From Strongylocentrotus droebachiensis (taxonomy: Eukaryota > Echinodermata > Echinoidea > Camarodonta > Strongylocentrotidae), in contig JAVYIG010007515.1 in NCBI GenBank assembly GCA_035222895.1, positions 37,000-100,999 on the forward strand: a stretch of 64,000 bases of DNA. The letters run 5' to 3'. Positions 32,557-45,200 of this stretch are shown piece after piece; position 1 is the stretch's first letter; each line of letters begins with the position of its first letter. The translations under genes were made by a program, and so were the position numbers. Under the pieces are notes generated by a model. The model did not search any database. It had not been told where the DNA came from and saw only the letters and a list, made by a program, of their open reading frames with translations.

Positions 32557-32706
32557 CTTATTTCATGTCAAGAATTAAAGGGTGATCCATTAATGACATG
32601 TACATGTAGATTAGCCTTTTAAAGGATGTTCTATAAATGATATGTAGCTTAGCCTAATCTACATATCATTTTATGGATCATCCTTCAATTCTTGACGTGA
32701 AATAAG
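32557..32706. repeat. Palindromic repeat
   Basis: Arms of about 60 bp (CTTATTTCATGTCAAGAATT... and its complement ending near 32706) around a short loop. The transcript would fold into a hairpin. Probably a fold-back MITE. Confidence 0.7.
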
Positions 32707-34863
32707 TACTGACAAGGTGTTTAAGCTAGTAATAAACTATAGTTCAACAGATTTTTAGTACTAAATATAGGATCTAGGTTGTAAGTATGTCATATTTAAT
32801 GTAGATAGTCCCGTACCACACTTTAAATGCACTTTCCAGAGAAGATGAAAGTTATTCCTGGCTTTTTATTTTTCATCCTAGGGCAAATTTTTGTGTGGAA
32901 CTGCTCTTGAGCTAAACTGGATGTTCCCTATCTGGTAAGGCTTTTGAACCAGCCATGATTAGCATCCTTGCATTTGTTCAACATGTTTGATAGCATACAG
33001 TAATATTGCCAAACTTGTATTTTTTCCCAACTTTAATTTCTGTATCAAGGTCAAATTAGGTCATCTTCAGGCCATGTAGGCCCTTTTTAAATCACAATTT
33101 ATTCATTATAAATTTATAATTTCATATTCAATTTGCCAAATCTTAACGTATTATAATTCAGGTTCAATTAACTATCTTGGATTGAACAAGTATATTATTT
33201 GCTAAATGTAGAAACATAATGTCAATATTTCCAATACGCTTTACCTAAATTTATCAGTTTTATTATTAATAATAATATGGATATTTATATAGTGCCGGTA
33301 TCTGCCAGGCTCTGACGCTCATGGCGCTGTACATATTACTATCACAAACATACAACTTTCTTAACTAAAATAAAGTAAACTAAAACAACAAAAATTATTA
33401 CGCTACATTGACATGATTAAATAACACTGTTTAGAACTATATTTACTGTCTATTTTATAATTATTGTTTAATTGCCTCTGGTTGCTCGTTATCTTATCTT
33501 AAAGGCTAGGTCCACTTCAAAAAATTGTTTGCTTTTTAACAGATGCAGAAAAAAAAGAGAAATATCTACAGCAAAAAAATTGAGTAAAATCGGATTACTA
33601 ATAAGGAAGTTACATGTATGAATTTTTTTTCAAAGTATGACAAACTAAACTATGGAACTTAGAAAATCACTACACAAATTGCCAATTTGGTTATCAGTTT
33701 GTGACCTCATTGCCTCACTATTTATCAATTTCTGTATACATGTATATATCTTTATCCCCTTTTTATCCCCGAAAAACTTCATTACCCCATGCTTTTGCCT
33801 TGGTAATATGATTTTTAATTGTATCATATTGCAAATGCGTGCATGATGTTTCGCAAAGTTGTTATGAACTTTGAAGAATTGATACTATATTCTGAAAAAT
33901 GTATATTAATCATTGATTTGTATGAACAAAGTTTATCAAAAATGTTCATGATTTAACTGAACAAAATTCCTCTATATATTAGTGCATCCACACAAGGACA
34001 TATAACTTGGATGCTGGTGTGAGGAAATAAGATTTTTAAGGGGGACAATGGGGAAATTTGTATTATCAATATAAAGAAAACAATTAGTGGATAGTGAGGC
34101 AATGATGTCACAGACTCATGAGTGAGTTGCAAATTTGTCTTGTGATTTTCAAAGTTTTTCATTTAATTAAAAAATTCATAACTTTCTTATTTACAATTAT
34201 CAGGAAAGTTTGGGGAGAGAAACAATGTTGGGATGGGTGACTTAAACATGCTTATGATTGTTCAATGGTCAGGGTTGTCATGGTATTATAGGGAGTGGCA
34301 ATGGAGAGTGAAAGTGACTGGGGTTTGGGCATAGAGTCATAGTTCTAAGAATGTGGTTCAATCCTTGAAGCTATAACTCTGGGGTGGTCATTAATGGTCA
34401 AATGTTTATAATAAAAGTAATGGGATAATGGGGTTCTGTTTTATCATGGAGCAAGTGGGAGAAGGTGAATGAAAGGTGAATGACTGAAGGGAGGGGGGCG
34501 TGATACAAGTACTACATAACACTTTTGGTCAAAATTCATCTTTAGGTCTGTATGTACATGCAACCTTATCAGACACAAGTAAAATTCTTTAAAGCTGATT
34601 ACTTTAAAGAGCTTAAGGGTGCGTTCAATCGATTTTTCGAAGCTAGAATCAAAAACATGAATCACAAATCAAAACGCCGTTAAAAAACAAGGTCACTGCG
34701 GTTAAGCGTTCATCAACGCTGATTGTAGCTCATTTCAAGCCCAGCCACTGCGCATCACACTGCGCAGTTTGACCCAGGAAGTAGGCCTATAGGTCAAATT
34801 CGGCGCGCGCTTTCTGGAATTGATTACGGCCGACTGTCGACTGCTGTTTTGAGCATAGATCAC
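32707..34863. other. Non-genic stretch
   Basis: No gene recognised. An AATAATAATATGGATATTTA segment followed by a GCGCTGTACAT phrase (about 33268-33335) looks like a dispersed repeat. Short open frames at 33645-33846 on both strands have no domain. Confidence 0.35.
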
Positions 34864-35285
34864 AATAATAAAACAAAGAATGAAAAGGTGATAGAAGGAA
34901 GAAACGAAGAATAATATAAGGAAAGACAGAAAGAGAAAGTGATAGAATGATTACAACAAAGAATAACATAAGAAAAGGTGATAGAAGGAAAAAACAAAGA
35001 ATAACATAAGAATAGAAGGAAGAAACAAAGAATAACAAAAGAGAAAGTGATTGATTTATAAAAACAAAGAATAACATAAGAGAAAGTGATAGAATGATTA
35101 AAACAATGAATAACAAAAGAGAAAGTGATAGAAGGAAGAAACAAAGAATAACATAAGGAAAGACAGAAATAGAAAATGATAGAATGATTAAAAACAAAGA
35201 ATAACATAAGAGAAAGCGATAGAATTATAAAAACAAAGAATAACATAAGAGAAGGTGATAGAAGGAAGAAACAAAGAATAACAAG
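34864..35285 (-). repeat. Satellite block in inverted orientation
   Basis: Purine-rich strand with AAAGAATAACATAAG and GAAAGTGATAGAA, the reverse complement of the 89-bp satellite units. More diverged and irregular in spacing than the array at 19258-31810. Confidence 0.85.
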
Positions 35286-36094
35286 AGTTCATTTTCCTCT
35301 CATTAAATTCCTTCAATTATAGACTGCCGTTGACATCTTCTTAATTAAGATAATGTATGCAGACTATGCCTGTATTACCCTTTTTTACTTGTTTTCAATT
35401 CACATTTAACCTAATTAAATTAAATTAAATTAGACAGTAACCTTACAAGTCGCATGGATAACTAATAGTACACGATCGAGCGCAAGCTGTATGTTGCGAA
35501 TTCCATGTTGTTAAATGATAATACACCGGATGAGGAGAAGCCAGAAGGTCAGGTCATATCAAATAAAGCGCGCGCTCCATCCAGTTTAAACACATATAAC
35601 CGATCAGACACAAAATGTCAAGATCTCTGTAGTCTGCTTTGAAGGGCGTATGAATTGTGACTTTGTATCTGTCCGAACATCGTATAAACGACATTCACAC
35701 AGGAAAATATGTTTAGACCTCTAGTCTAGGGTTAGGTTAGGGTTAGGTTTAGGATTAGGGTTAGAGTTAGAGCCTAGAGGTACATAGGGTTAGACCTAGG
35801 GTAAAATGACAAAACCTGACCGTTTTTTGCAGCTGCACCGAGTTGTCTTTGAACCGAGTTAGCCCGGATTCGTCTAAATCTAATCCCCCCATGCCAAAAA
35901 AGGCCAAACTAGTTAATGCAGACGGCTTTTTTAGTTTTGGTTTTATTTAAGCTCAGCTTAAGCTCAGCTAGATCTAGATCTAGCTGTTATTTGTTAATGT
36001 AAGCAGCCCTTCTGCTTTTAAAGTTCCACTTACAAGTTACAATCTACTCTCAGTAAGAAATTCAAAGATCTGTTCTGTAGCTAGGCCTACTCAC
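35286..36094. other. Non-genic stretch with degenerate telomere-like repeat
   Basis: At 35728-35781 the plus strand has GGGTTAGGTTAGGGTTAGG followed by variants of TTAGGG. Otherwise nothing recognised. It would be intron 1 of the minus-strand signal-peptide gene. Confidence 0.5.
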
Positions 36095-36289
36095 AATTTC
36101 AGGTTCTGTCTCACAGGCACTGTCACTGGCACGCCTGTCACCTCCGCAGCCGGTCGTCTGGTCACCGTCCAGGTCTTCCCGTGGCGCTGGCTGTTCTTCA
36201 CCATCGTTGCCGCGCTCACCACCTTGGCAGCGACACTCATTCACCAATACTAGCAATACTAGCAATACTAGTAAGCGAAGTCGATTCAT
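36095..36289 (-). CDS. Probable first exon of a secreted or membrane protein
   Basis: The minus strand from 36289 encodes 65 complete codons and then ATT/GTGAGT, a strong splice donor at 36094-36093. The N-terminus is a textbook signal peptide: MNRLR, a hydrophobic core of Leu/Val (about residues 5-16), then NECRC and a Gln/Gly-rich start of the mature chain. The rest is acidic and Gly/Asp-rich with Cys at about residues 48 and 59. The hydrophobic core is coded by CTAGTATTG units, so slippage may vary its length. I do not recognise the family. Later exons should lie at lower coordinates but I could not identify any. A chance frame is possible; the signal peptide plus donor in phase argues against it. 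Confidence 0.55.
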
Positions 36290-37017
36290 GATAGGGTCTA
36301 GATCTACTTGATATCTCCCTTTAGGCCTAGAGTCTACTATCAGTCTCTACCTTCAAAATGTCGAATTTGTTGAAATCGTTGATACCTGGACGTTGATCTG
36401 CAGCTACTCAATCAGGCAAAGCATAGAGAGTCAATGCTAATCCATATTGACCTTCAGCGCTGCACTACGTGTTAATAGGCAGCATTTGCACACATGAATA
36501 GTCAATACACTCTTCATACACAAATCCACACAATAATGCCGATGTGGTTGACCGGCAAGTTTGGCAGTAGACTTACAATTTAAATCTTTAAATTATACTT
36601 CCTAGCATCTATAAGTTGAAAATATTGTATTTTACTGCTATTTAGGTGTCATCAATTGTCACTAAAGTACTGATTTTGAGTGAAATCAGTTGAATATGTA
36701 CAGTGGTGTTTGAAATGTTGAGAATGAATAGAACAGGTTTTAATACACTAGCCAGGATAGTAATGCAGCTAGCTGTAGCGCTAGCTATACCGTACGTAGC
36801 TTGTTTTCAAAGCATGTGTGCGTCTGCTAGCTCCACGTACGCATGCGCAACGCAGCGACTCTTTTTTCAGGAGCTAGGGGGTCGTGTTACACTTTAAGAC
36901 CATGTTACACTTTAAGACCTCAACAAACGTGGCTAGCTAGGCTGCGAGTACGTAGCGGCCGCGCTGTGTCTTCAGCTAGCGCATCCTTTTATGATTGCTG
37001 TGCATGTGCGCACTGAA
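36290..37017. other. Upstream region of the signal-peptide exon
   Basis: May hold the promoter and 5' UTR of the minus-strand gene; no motif is clear. The 64-codon frame at 36703-36897 has no domain. Confidence 0.3.
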
Positions 37018-37180
37018 ATTCGTCCTCCTGCGTCGCGATGATTTCAAACTAATAATTAAATTTGGAGACTGCAGTCAGGCAAAGTGCGCGTACCAAATTC
37101 GTCCTCTTGCGTCGCGACGATTTCAATTTGATAATTAAATTTGGAGACTGCAGTCAGGCAAAGTGCGCGTACCAAATCGG
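37018..37180 (+). repeat. 79-bp tandem duplication
   Basis: TCGTCCTC(C/T)TGCGTCGCG at about 37020 recurs at 37099. Both units include GGAGACTGCAGTCAGGCAAA and GTGCGCGTACCAAAT and are nearly identical. Confidence 0.85.
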
Positions 37181-37572
37181 CGCCGATCGTTCCATGCAGG
37201 ATCCTGCATCGGAACGACAGCAATAATAAATATCTCGTGCCTAAATGTACATCTACATGTAGGTCATTTTGTTTAATAGCACTGTAAACGTAAAGTGTGT
37301 AATTGTAGAAGTTTGACATTAATTTTTAAACAAGACTCTGTACATGTACATGTACAACTGTACGTTAATTACACAAAACAGGAGGCCGAAAATAGGCTAC
37401 ATAGCTTTCATTATCTTTTGAGGCGGCACAGACGTATTTCATTATTATTTTCGAAATCTCGCTTGGGATTTCCCATTTTCACAGCCATTGCATAAACCTG
37501 TGTTCAAATGAATCTCCTCATACTTGTAGAAAACCCATGCGGTGGATTATCGTTGATTACTGAGAATCCTGT

Positions 37573-37935
37573 GCCGTTCGGGAGTTCCTAAAAAAACCAC
37601 AGATCGAAACCACGTTTGAAAATTGAAATCCTAACGAAGAAATACCTGTAGATATCAGCTCTCATGCAATTCATACCTGCGTTATAAAGTCTTTGAAATA
37701 ACTTTAATAAGGTAGTACAGGAAGAAAGACATACACCCTATAGCTTGGAGAAATTGTATGCCGATCGGGAGTTCCTACAAAAACCACAGATCGAAACCAT
37801 GATTGAAATCTTAATGAAGTAATACCGCAGATATCAGCTCTTTTGCAATTCATACCTTCGTTATATCAGTCTTAGAAATAACTTAATAAGGTTGTTCAGG
37901 AAGAGAGAAATATACACAGTAGCTTGGAACAATTT
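37573..37935 (+). repeat. 187-bp tandem duplication
   Basis: GCCG(T/A)TCGGGAGTTCCTA at 37573 recurs at 37760. Both units continue through CCACAGATCGAAACCA, GATATCAGCTCT and TAGCTTGGA, with scattered differences and small indels. Confidence 0.85.
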
Positions 37936-38143
37936 TATGCTGGAATTTAAAAAAAAAATGCTTTGCTCCTGAAAGCTGCAGAAAAAGGGGGGAATTATTA
38001 AATTCTTCCACAAGGAAGTCTCGAGTGTACATGTACTGTGTGTAGTGTACAAGAAGGCCTATAGGGCTATAGGCTATTAAATAGATTACATTGTACATGT
38101 ATTGTAACCATTAATAATTCAGCTACAGATTTTTGTTTACAAG

Positions 38144-38322
38144 TACAGTTAAATCTGTCTAGTAAGGCCACCCAAGAGAAACAGGCCACTGTGAAGAGGT
38201 GGCCTTTCTAAACAGGTTATACATCCCATGTGTCTTCCTAGAGGTAGACAATATAGGAGACCACTATAGACAGGTCTCCTTAATAGTGAAGTGGCCACTA
38301 TTTAAAGACAGGTTCGACTGTA
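38144..38322. mobile_element. MITE with TACAGT termini
   Basis: Ends TACAGTTAAATCTGTCT and, inverted, TACAGTCGAACCTGTCT; inside, GGCCACC and GTGGCC pairs continue the inverted repeat. 179 bp, non-coding. Confidence 0.75.
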
Positions 38323-39181
38323 ATGTGGTGCCAAAGAGTAGCATCCACCTACTATAGTTGGCTCTCAATTCTGCTGATTGAGTCAGAAAAAATATGTTTG
38401 AAGAGGAAATTGTGCAAGCAAAAACAAAGGAACAATTCCAAACCTCAGAGCTGCTGTTGTCATAGATATTCCGCAATTTGCTTCTGTATATGGGATTTTT
38501 TAAAAGTCTGTCTTTTCCTTTGCCTTTTAGTTCAAGTTTAGACAAGTATACCCCTCCAATGCTGCAAATGGACCCGTCTACATGTCGCAGCAAGACCATT
38601 TTGGCATTTGAGTCGCAAAACAGCAGCGATACATGTCCAGGGTTGTGTGCTAAACATGCCCTTCAAAAATCCCCTTCCAGCCCTTGCATTGTTATGGTGC
38701 CAAACGGTGTGCAATAGGAAGCCAGAGTGCAAAGGTTCCAGATACCGTAGGTAGATTTGGTATAAATAGGAGTGGGCAAATGGAGTTGAGGTAGTATTTC
38801 ATTTGGTAGGCCAGTGAGAGAGAACGTAAACATAGTATTCCTGGGTGACTGAGCTTTGGATAATCTGGATTACCAGTATACTATTTACTAGCTGCAGATG
38901 AGGCTCTGGTATTTTGAGTGAATTTTTGTGAGCTTTATTGCAGCGAGGTAATTGTCTCTTTATACTTTGTTATTTCTTCTTTTCTTCTTTCTCTCTCTTT
39001 TGTCTCAACATTTATACCAGAGTGTTGTTTCCTTTTTTTTTAATACCTATTTTCTGTCTCCTTCATCTACATGTATCATTTTTCATGTTTTCATATAGCT
39101 ATCTCTTTCTCTCTTTCTTTCTTTCTTTCTCTTTCTCTAGCTCTCTTTTTTATCTACCAGTATCTCTCTCTCTCTCTCTCT

Positions 39182-39219
<38 letters not shown>

Positions 39220-41548
39220 TTGGTGGTATAACTGTAGCCAACCCACATCCTGTTGATCTCTGTCACTTTAATCCAAAGAGATTTTTTTTTTTTTCTCTCT
39301 TTTTCTCTTCCTGCTTTGCTGGTTTTTCCTTTTTAAATCACTTCCTTTGAAAGTTTCCAACTCTGACACCCTCTGTGGTGTACCAGTTTTATTTTACCCA
39401 GCCATCTAGACTTTCTCTTTCCTCTCTCTCTCTCTCTCTCTCTCTCATGCTCAATCGCTCTTTCACTCATTCACTTAATGTAAAAATACTCATTTATACT
39501 GTATTGAGTGTATTCAAATGTATGTGTACAAGTAACCAAGTAAACATGTGTGTGATTGTTAGCATGTGTTCAAGTAACCAAGTAAACCTGTATGATTTTA
39601 TATAAAACAACAGCTGCTTTATAGTGACAATTAGCATGATTTTTTTTTAAATTCCATGCATTATACCTGTAGTTAGGGCTGACAAAATATTAAAAACACA
39701 AAGCCAGTCTAACTAAGCCAGGGTAACAAGAGATAATGATTAGAAGTTAATACATAAACGATTTTAACATATTTTGTATTTCACATGATATGTAGGTCTA
39801 CATTTTGACCTTTTCCCACCGTTTTTCATCCAGTACCCTTTGTAAGTTTATACTCGTGCTGTCTGCCAGTGTTTACATGTACATAGTTACGCTTACGTGT
39901 TCGACAAATTTATGACTACAGCTCAATTGGATATGCCTTATTGCCTGGAGGAAGAACGCACTCTTGATTCACAACAGTTCAATGTTTTCAAAACCAAAAG
40001 TGATTTATAGTCTGTAGTTCTTGCACATGATCTACATGTACGTATGTAGTTTAAAGCTAGTTTGGAAAAAGAGACTCGTTTTGAAAGTAGAAGATTTTAC
40101 ATTAATGTTTTGATACCATTCATGGTAATCTCTCATCTTTATATTTTGATTGTGGTTTTACTGTAGATTTTTGTCTACGCCTGCAATAAACACTTGTAAG
40201 TATTATTCAGTTGCTACATGTACATGTACAGTAGATATACAGATGTACAAACCAATGTACTATAGTGTGTTTTTATCTAACAGCGTAAAAGCAAGGCTGA
40301 TGAACTTTCACATACCGGTACATCATGTACATGTAATCGCCTACATTCTACTAAAATTTAAACCTAACACTGGGCTCTTAGCTTTTGTTAAAAACTGGGT
40401 TTAACGGTATGAGGAAGTTCCTTTGAGGTTTAGGATACATGATCTTGAATCCATGGTTGGGTTAACTGGATTGGGAGAATTAGGACCCTGTGTCCTGTTA
40501 GTGTCCTGGTACTGTTTCACAAAGCCTTTTTTCAATGACAAATGCCAAAATTCAGTAACAAATCTGCTGATAGCCAATCAGAAGCAAGGATTTCAGTACA
40601 TGTAGCTTATAACAAAAACTGTCATTTGTCACTGATGACAAGTTCTGTGAGGGGTCCCCCTGGTACAGTGCGTACTCTTTGGTCAGGAAGTAATGGTACA
40701 TTAATTATCTGACTCTGAATATAAAAGTGAAACTCTTCTGAGGCTGTAGACTAGGTGCGTCGTCCACCCACGGGAATCCTATTTCAGTTGAATACAGTAT
40801 AGATAGAGGCTATACATGTAGGTCTGTGGTTACAAAACCTTCGGCCGTAAACAGTAAACAAACCGAAGATACAAAACTACTTTTATCCATTACAATATTA
40901 TTTTATTGATTCAATATTAAAGCATCGTTGTGTTGCCACCGGTGATGCTGGGGATTGTTTTGTTTGTTTGTCAACTTGGAATTCCATAAAATGCTTGATT
41001 GCACTCGGACTATCATCATTTGCCTATTCTGATCTGCTTGGAATGTTGTTGAGCACTGCTTGTAATGTGGAGAATGTTGTGATCTAAACATACCTGAAGT
41101 TGAGTGTATGGGACTGATAATGATATCCATTGTTACCTGACTGAAAGGCAAGTGCTGTTCTGTTTGCCCGGCTGACCACCAAATCCTGGTTAGCATGAGA
41201 TCTATATTACATAATGGTTCCTTTCTTTTTTTACATTAGTCAGATCTTCACCTCACATTAACTTGAATAAACAGTAACATGTACATGTACATGTAAGCTA
41301 CAGTCTAAAGAATCAACCGCTAGAGTGTACTTCGGATTCTACGCTTTTTGTTTTGTATCAAAATCTGATGCCTGTTGCGTTGCTCTTTGGTAATTGCAGG
41401 GATGCCAGTTTTCAGGCAAAAACCTGAATTCAGGCCATAGTTTAGTTCTTTTTGTGTACAAATAGCTCATTCTAGGTGATTTTCAGGCCCTCTGATCAAT
41501 TCTAACTGGCATTCCTGTAATTGTTTGTCTCTTGTTGTCCCCCTGCAG
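38323..41548. other. Upstream region of the ZC3H12-like gene
   Basis: No exon could be recognised, though at least one 5' exon must lie here or further left. Contents include CT microsatellites (about 39155-39222 and 39420-39448) and many TACATGTA palindromes (for example 40217-40228 and 41276-41297). Confidence 0.4.
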
Positions 41549-42294
41549 GAATACATCCTCTCCATTTGTTCGGACAGAAGAATTGAAGAAGGCTACGCAC
41601 GGCAGACCCTCGCCATGCTGGACGGACGCATCCCGCAGCTGGAGTACGCCTCAGGCGCCGTGATCGAGCAGGTCGCGGAAGACAAGCTACGGATACAGGG
41701 CCGCGATGAGAACATTATGAGGGCCATGTCTCTGATATCTGCGAAGACGAACGGTGAAGCTCACCACTCAGAGAACGGTGCAATACATGTACGGAGAGAA
41801 CCCTCCAGGACAATCACTGCCACTTCTTCAAGGACAGACTTCAGCGATTGCAGTCATTCCACCAGGGAAGACGAAGTCGCCGAGAGATCGAGACCCGTTG
41901 CGGTTGAGAACGGTAGTCCACGAGAGACCCCAAGCAAGGAACTGCAGACCAGAGCTGTACCGTCGCCTTCCTCGTCGTCGTCGACGTTGAAATCAAACTC
42001 TCAGAACAAGCATGAGGTCATCATTGCCCTCATGCTCAAGCTTGGCTACTCCAGGCAGATCGTAGAGCATGTCTTGGAACAGATCGGCGACCAGGCCTCG
42101 AGCGACGAGGTCCTGCGGATGCTGGTGAATCTTGGATCGCCAAAGATCACTGAAGATGTTAGGGGAAGCGATGCCAAGGAAGGAGATGGGGGATCGGAGC
42201 GAAAGGATTTTAGCGATGGAGTCGACGAGCCCGAGGAAACGGATTCAGACCCCCACAGGCCAATCATTATCGATGGGAGCAATGTAGCCATGAG
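41549..42294 (+). CDS. ZC3H12-like exon 1 (first recognised)
   Basis: 746 bp from CCCCCTGCAG to AG/GTAAGT, in phase 0. It encodes [19 protein letters not shown], a segment ending [19 protein letters not shown] that resembles the end of a KH fold, then a low-complexity linker, the UBA-like [20 protein letters not shown], and the start of the nuclease with [10 protein letters not shown]. It is open upstream to 41525, but the acceptor marks it as an internal exon. Confidence 0.9.
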
Positions 42295-45200
42295 GTAAGT
42301 GCCCGCTTTACTCCTTAGATAGTTTAAGAACCCACCCCTGCTAAAAAAATTGATGTTGAATAGGGGATAGGATAAGACGAGCCACAAAATATAAGAATTG
42401 AGGTGAATCATCATCGATCAAAAAAAGTTGGTGGCTAATCTAAGCTTTCTTGGGATTCTGAACTATTAATTTTCAAACTCTTAACTACTGATGGGGCTAC
42501 CCTGTTGACATAAAACAAAAAAATAAAAATAAACCACTCTCTGACAATCATCAAAATATTTTTTACAAATTTGCTCATTTTCTACTTTGAAACAAATTCG
42601 ATCTGATGAGCAGGCACTACATGTACCTGTAGATTTGATTCTGATCCTAGTTGAGTTTCATATTCATGCATTAGACTATACCAAGATTAGACCCCCAATA
42701 TTGATTCATATTCACTAGTATGATATTCCCAATTAATTGCATTTCACTCAGAAATGTTTGTACTTTATAGATTCTTATACATGTACATTGTATATACAGT
42801 ACATTTAAAATTTTACATGACATATTTTATAACAGAGAATTAATTGAAATCATACATATATATATCTTTATCCAACTGGTTTAATACTTGATTTCCTCAT
42901 AGCTATGGAAACTCAAACATCTTTGACTGCAAGGGGATCCACACAGTCGTGATGTGGTTCCTTCTACGAGGTCATAAGATCATCTACGTCTTTGTACCGA
43001 GCTGGAGGAAGGAACAGTCCAAACCGGAAACCCCCATCAAAGGTAAGGAAAAGCCCTGATAAATATCATTATTTCCCTCTTCATGTGTGCATAACGAGGA
43101 ACAAAATAGTAAATAATAGATGACTTGAGGGTATGTTTGTACTTTTTTAAGTGGCTAGATAAAATTTTGTAGATAAGTTTGGCATGGGAACATTAATGGG
43201 CACATTACATGTAAGTGCAAAGTGCATGGGAATGCATTTTAGATATAATTTTAAATTTTGTTTATATCCACAATTATGTCAAAATCTATTTATAAATCTA
43301 CCGGTATATGTAAGACATTTTGAAGCTCTTTTTTTAAATATGTTTGTGCCTACATTTTTTTTTTGGGGGGGGGCTTGTTTTCATTTTGTCAGTGTTATTG
43401 TGGGTGTTATTGGCAGAAATATATTGTAATTATTTGTTTTGTAAACTTTATGTCACATGTACATTTATTACCATACAGAGAGAAATGACATAAACTGTTA
43501 AAATAAATTTATATTCATGATTGTGGAAATATACCAATTTTCCCTGACTCAGTCATGCAATATTTCTGATTTATCTCTTTGGAATCGACCCAATTTCTTC
43601 CTAAATTGCTGATATTTTGAACAAACTGTTGATGATTAAGCTCGTGAGTCAGAAGCGTGCATTAATCTTTGTATAGAGATTGTGATACATTTTTCCACCC
43701 CCACACACTGAGTTGGGTACACGTAGCTTAATATGACTAGGTACTACTCTTGCGAACAATGGGTATTATATTGTCCGGGCCTGGCTGTATTGTGTGCCAT
43801 GGGGGAGTGTTCACAATAGGCATTGTGCTCCGCGTGGTTGGGCTATTTTTAGCGAGGTGCTTCCCCTTAAATTTTGAAAGGTTTACTCAGGGGAGGGGTA
43901 GGGGAAATTCACTACCTGGGATTCAATTTTACCGGAATCATGAGCGATGAAGTAGTTATCTGAAACACTGGCAGCGGTATCTTAAAAGAAGTAACAAATT
44001 TAAGGTAGATTCATAGTTGTACCCCAGGTGTACTTTCATACATTTTCTGTTATGGACTTATCAAATGTTTACTCAGGGGAGGGGTAGGGGAAATTCACTA
44101 CCTGGGATTCAATTTTACCGGAATCATGAGCGATGAAGTAGTTATATTGTCTGAAACACTGGCAGCGGTATCTTAAAGGTAATACAAAGTTTTGGTATGT
44201 GGTTATGAATTTGGTTCAAATGAACATATTGGAAGCATATGCGATCCTACAATATTCAGTGATCGCTGTCGCGGTTGAAATCGAGTCTAAAGTTATGGAA
44301 TTGTAAATAATAACTCTTTATGTTGTATAGCTCCCTCTCAAGGTCAAGATATCAATTAAGCTATAAAACGATGTTTCTTGACTAAAATCGACCGATTAGC
44401 TATTCCCGTTCGGAAATTATATATCACAACTACATATTCTGAAATTTTCATGGTCACAGCTACCATTGTACGGCCGTAGGCGCTATTTCAAATTTATCAG
44501 AATTTACTGGGAGCACCGGTAAATTTTTATATTCAATTTTTCTTGAAAGCAAAAGGGTTTTAGGGGCTAAATTTTCCAGTGCTTTTAATACATCCACAGG
44601 GGCATCCAAATATATCAAAATTGTATGAATCACTATCCACCCAATTTTCAAAATTTCCCAAAACTTTGTATTACCTTTAAAAGAAGTAACAAATTTAAGG
44701 TAGATTCATAGTTGTACCCCAGGTGTACTTTCATACATTCTCTGTTATGGACTTATTAAAATGTTTACTCAGGGGAGGGGTAGGGGAAATTCACTGCCTG
44801 GGATTCAATTTTACCGGAATCATGGGGCGATGAGTATTTATATTGTCTGAAGCGCTGGTATCGGTATCTTAAAAGAAGTAACAAATTCAATGTCCATTCA
44901 CACTGTATATTCCCCAGGTGTACTTTCGTACATTCTCTGTTTAATAAAAGCTGGTTAAATTTTTTTCATTTTTTTTTAATTCAAGAAAAAGGTTGTTGAA
45001 GTACATGTATTGTACAGCTTCAACTTATAACAAGTTTAATAGGCCTATGTGGAAGAAAAAAAACATCATTTGGTTGTAAAGGTGTCCCATCTCACTAGTC
45101 AGTTGCAATGATTAGAAATATGTTTTCTTTATAAAATGAAAGAGGAAATTGTCATTGCAATGTCCTTATCATTTTGTATACAATGTTCCAAAAACTGGAT

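Noticed and set aside
36703..36897. 64-codon frame upstream of the signal-peptide exon
   Set aside because: No domain, no splice context and unremarkable composition.
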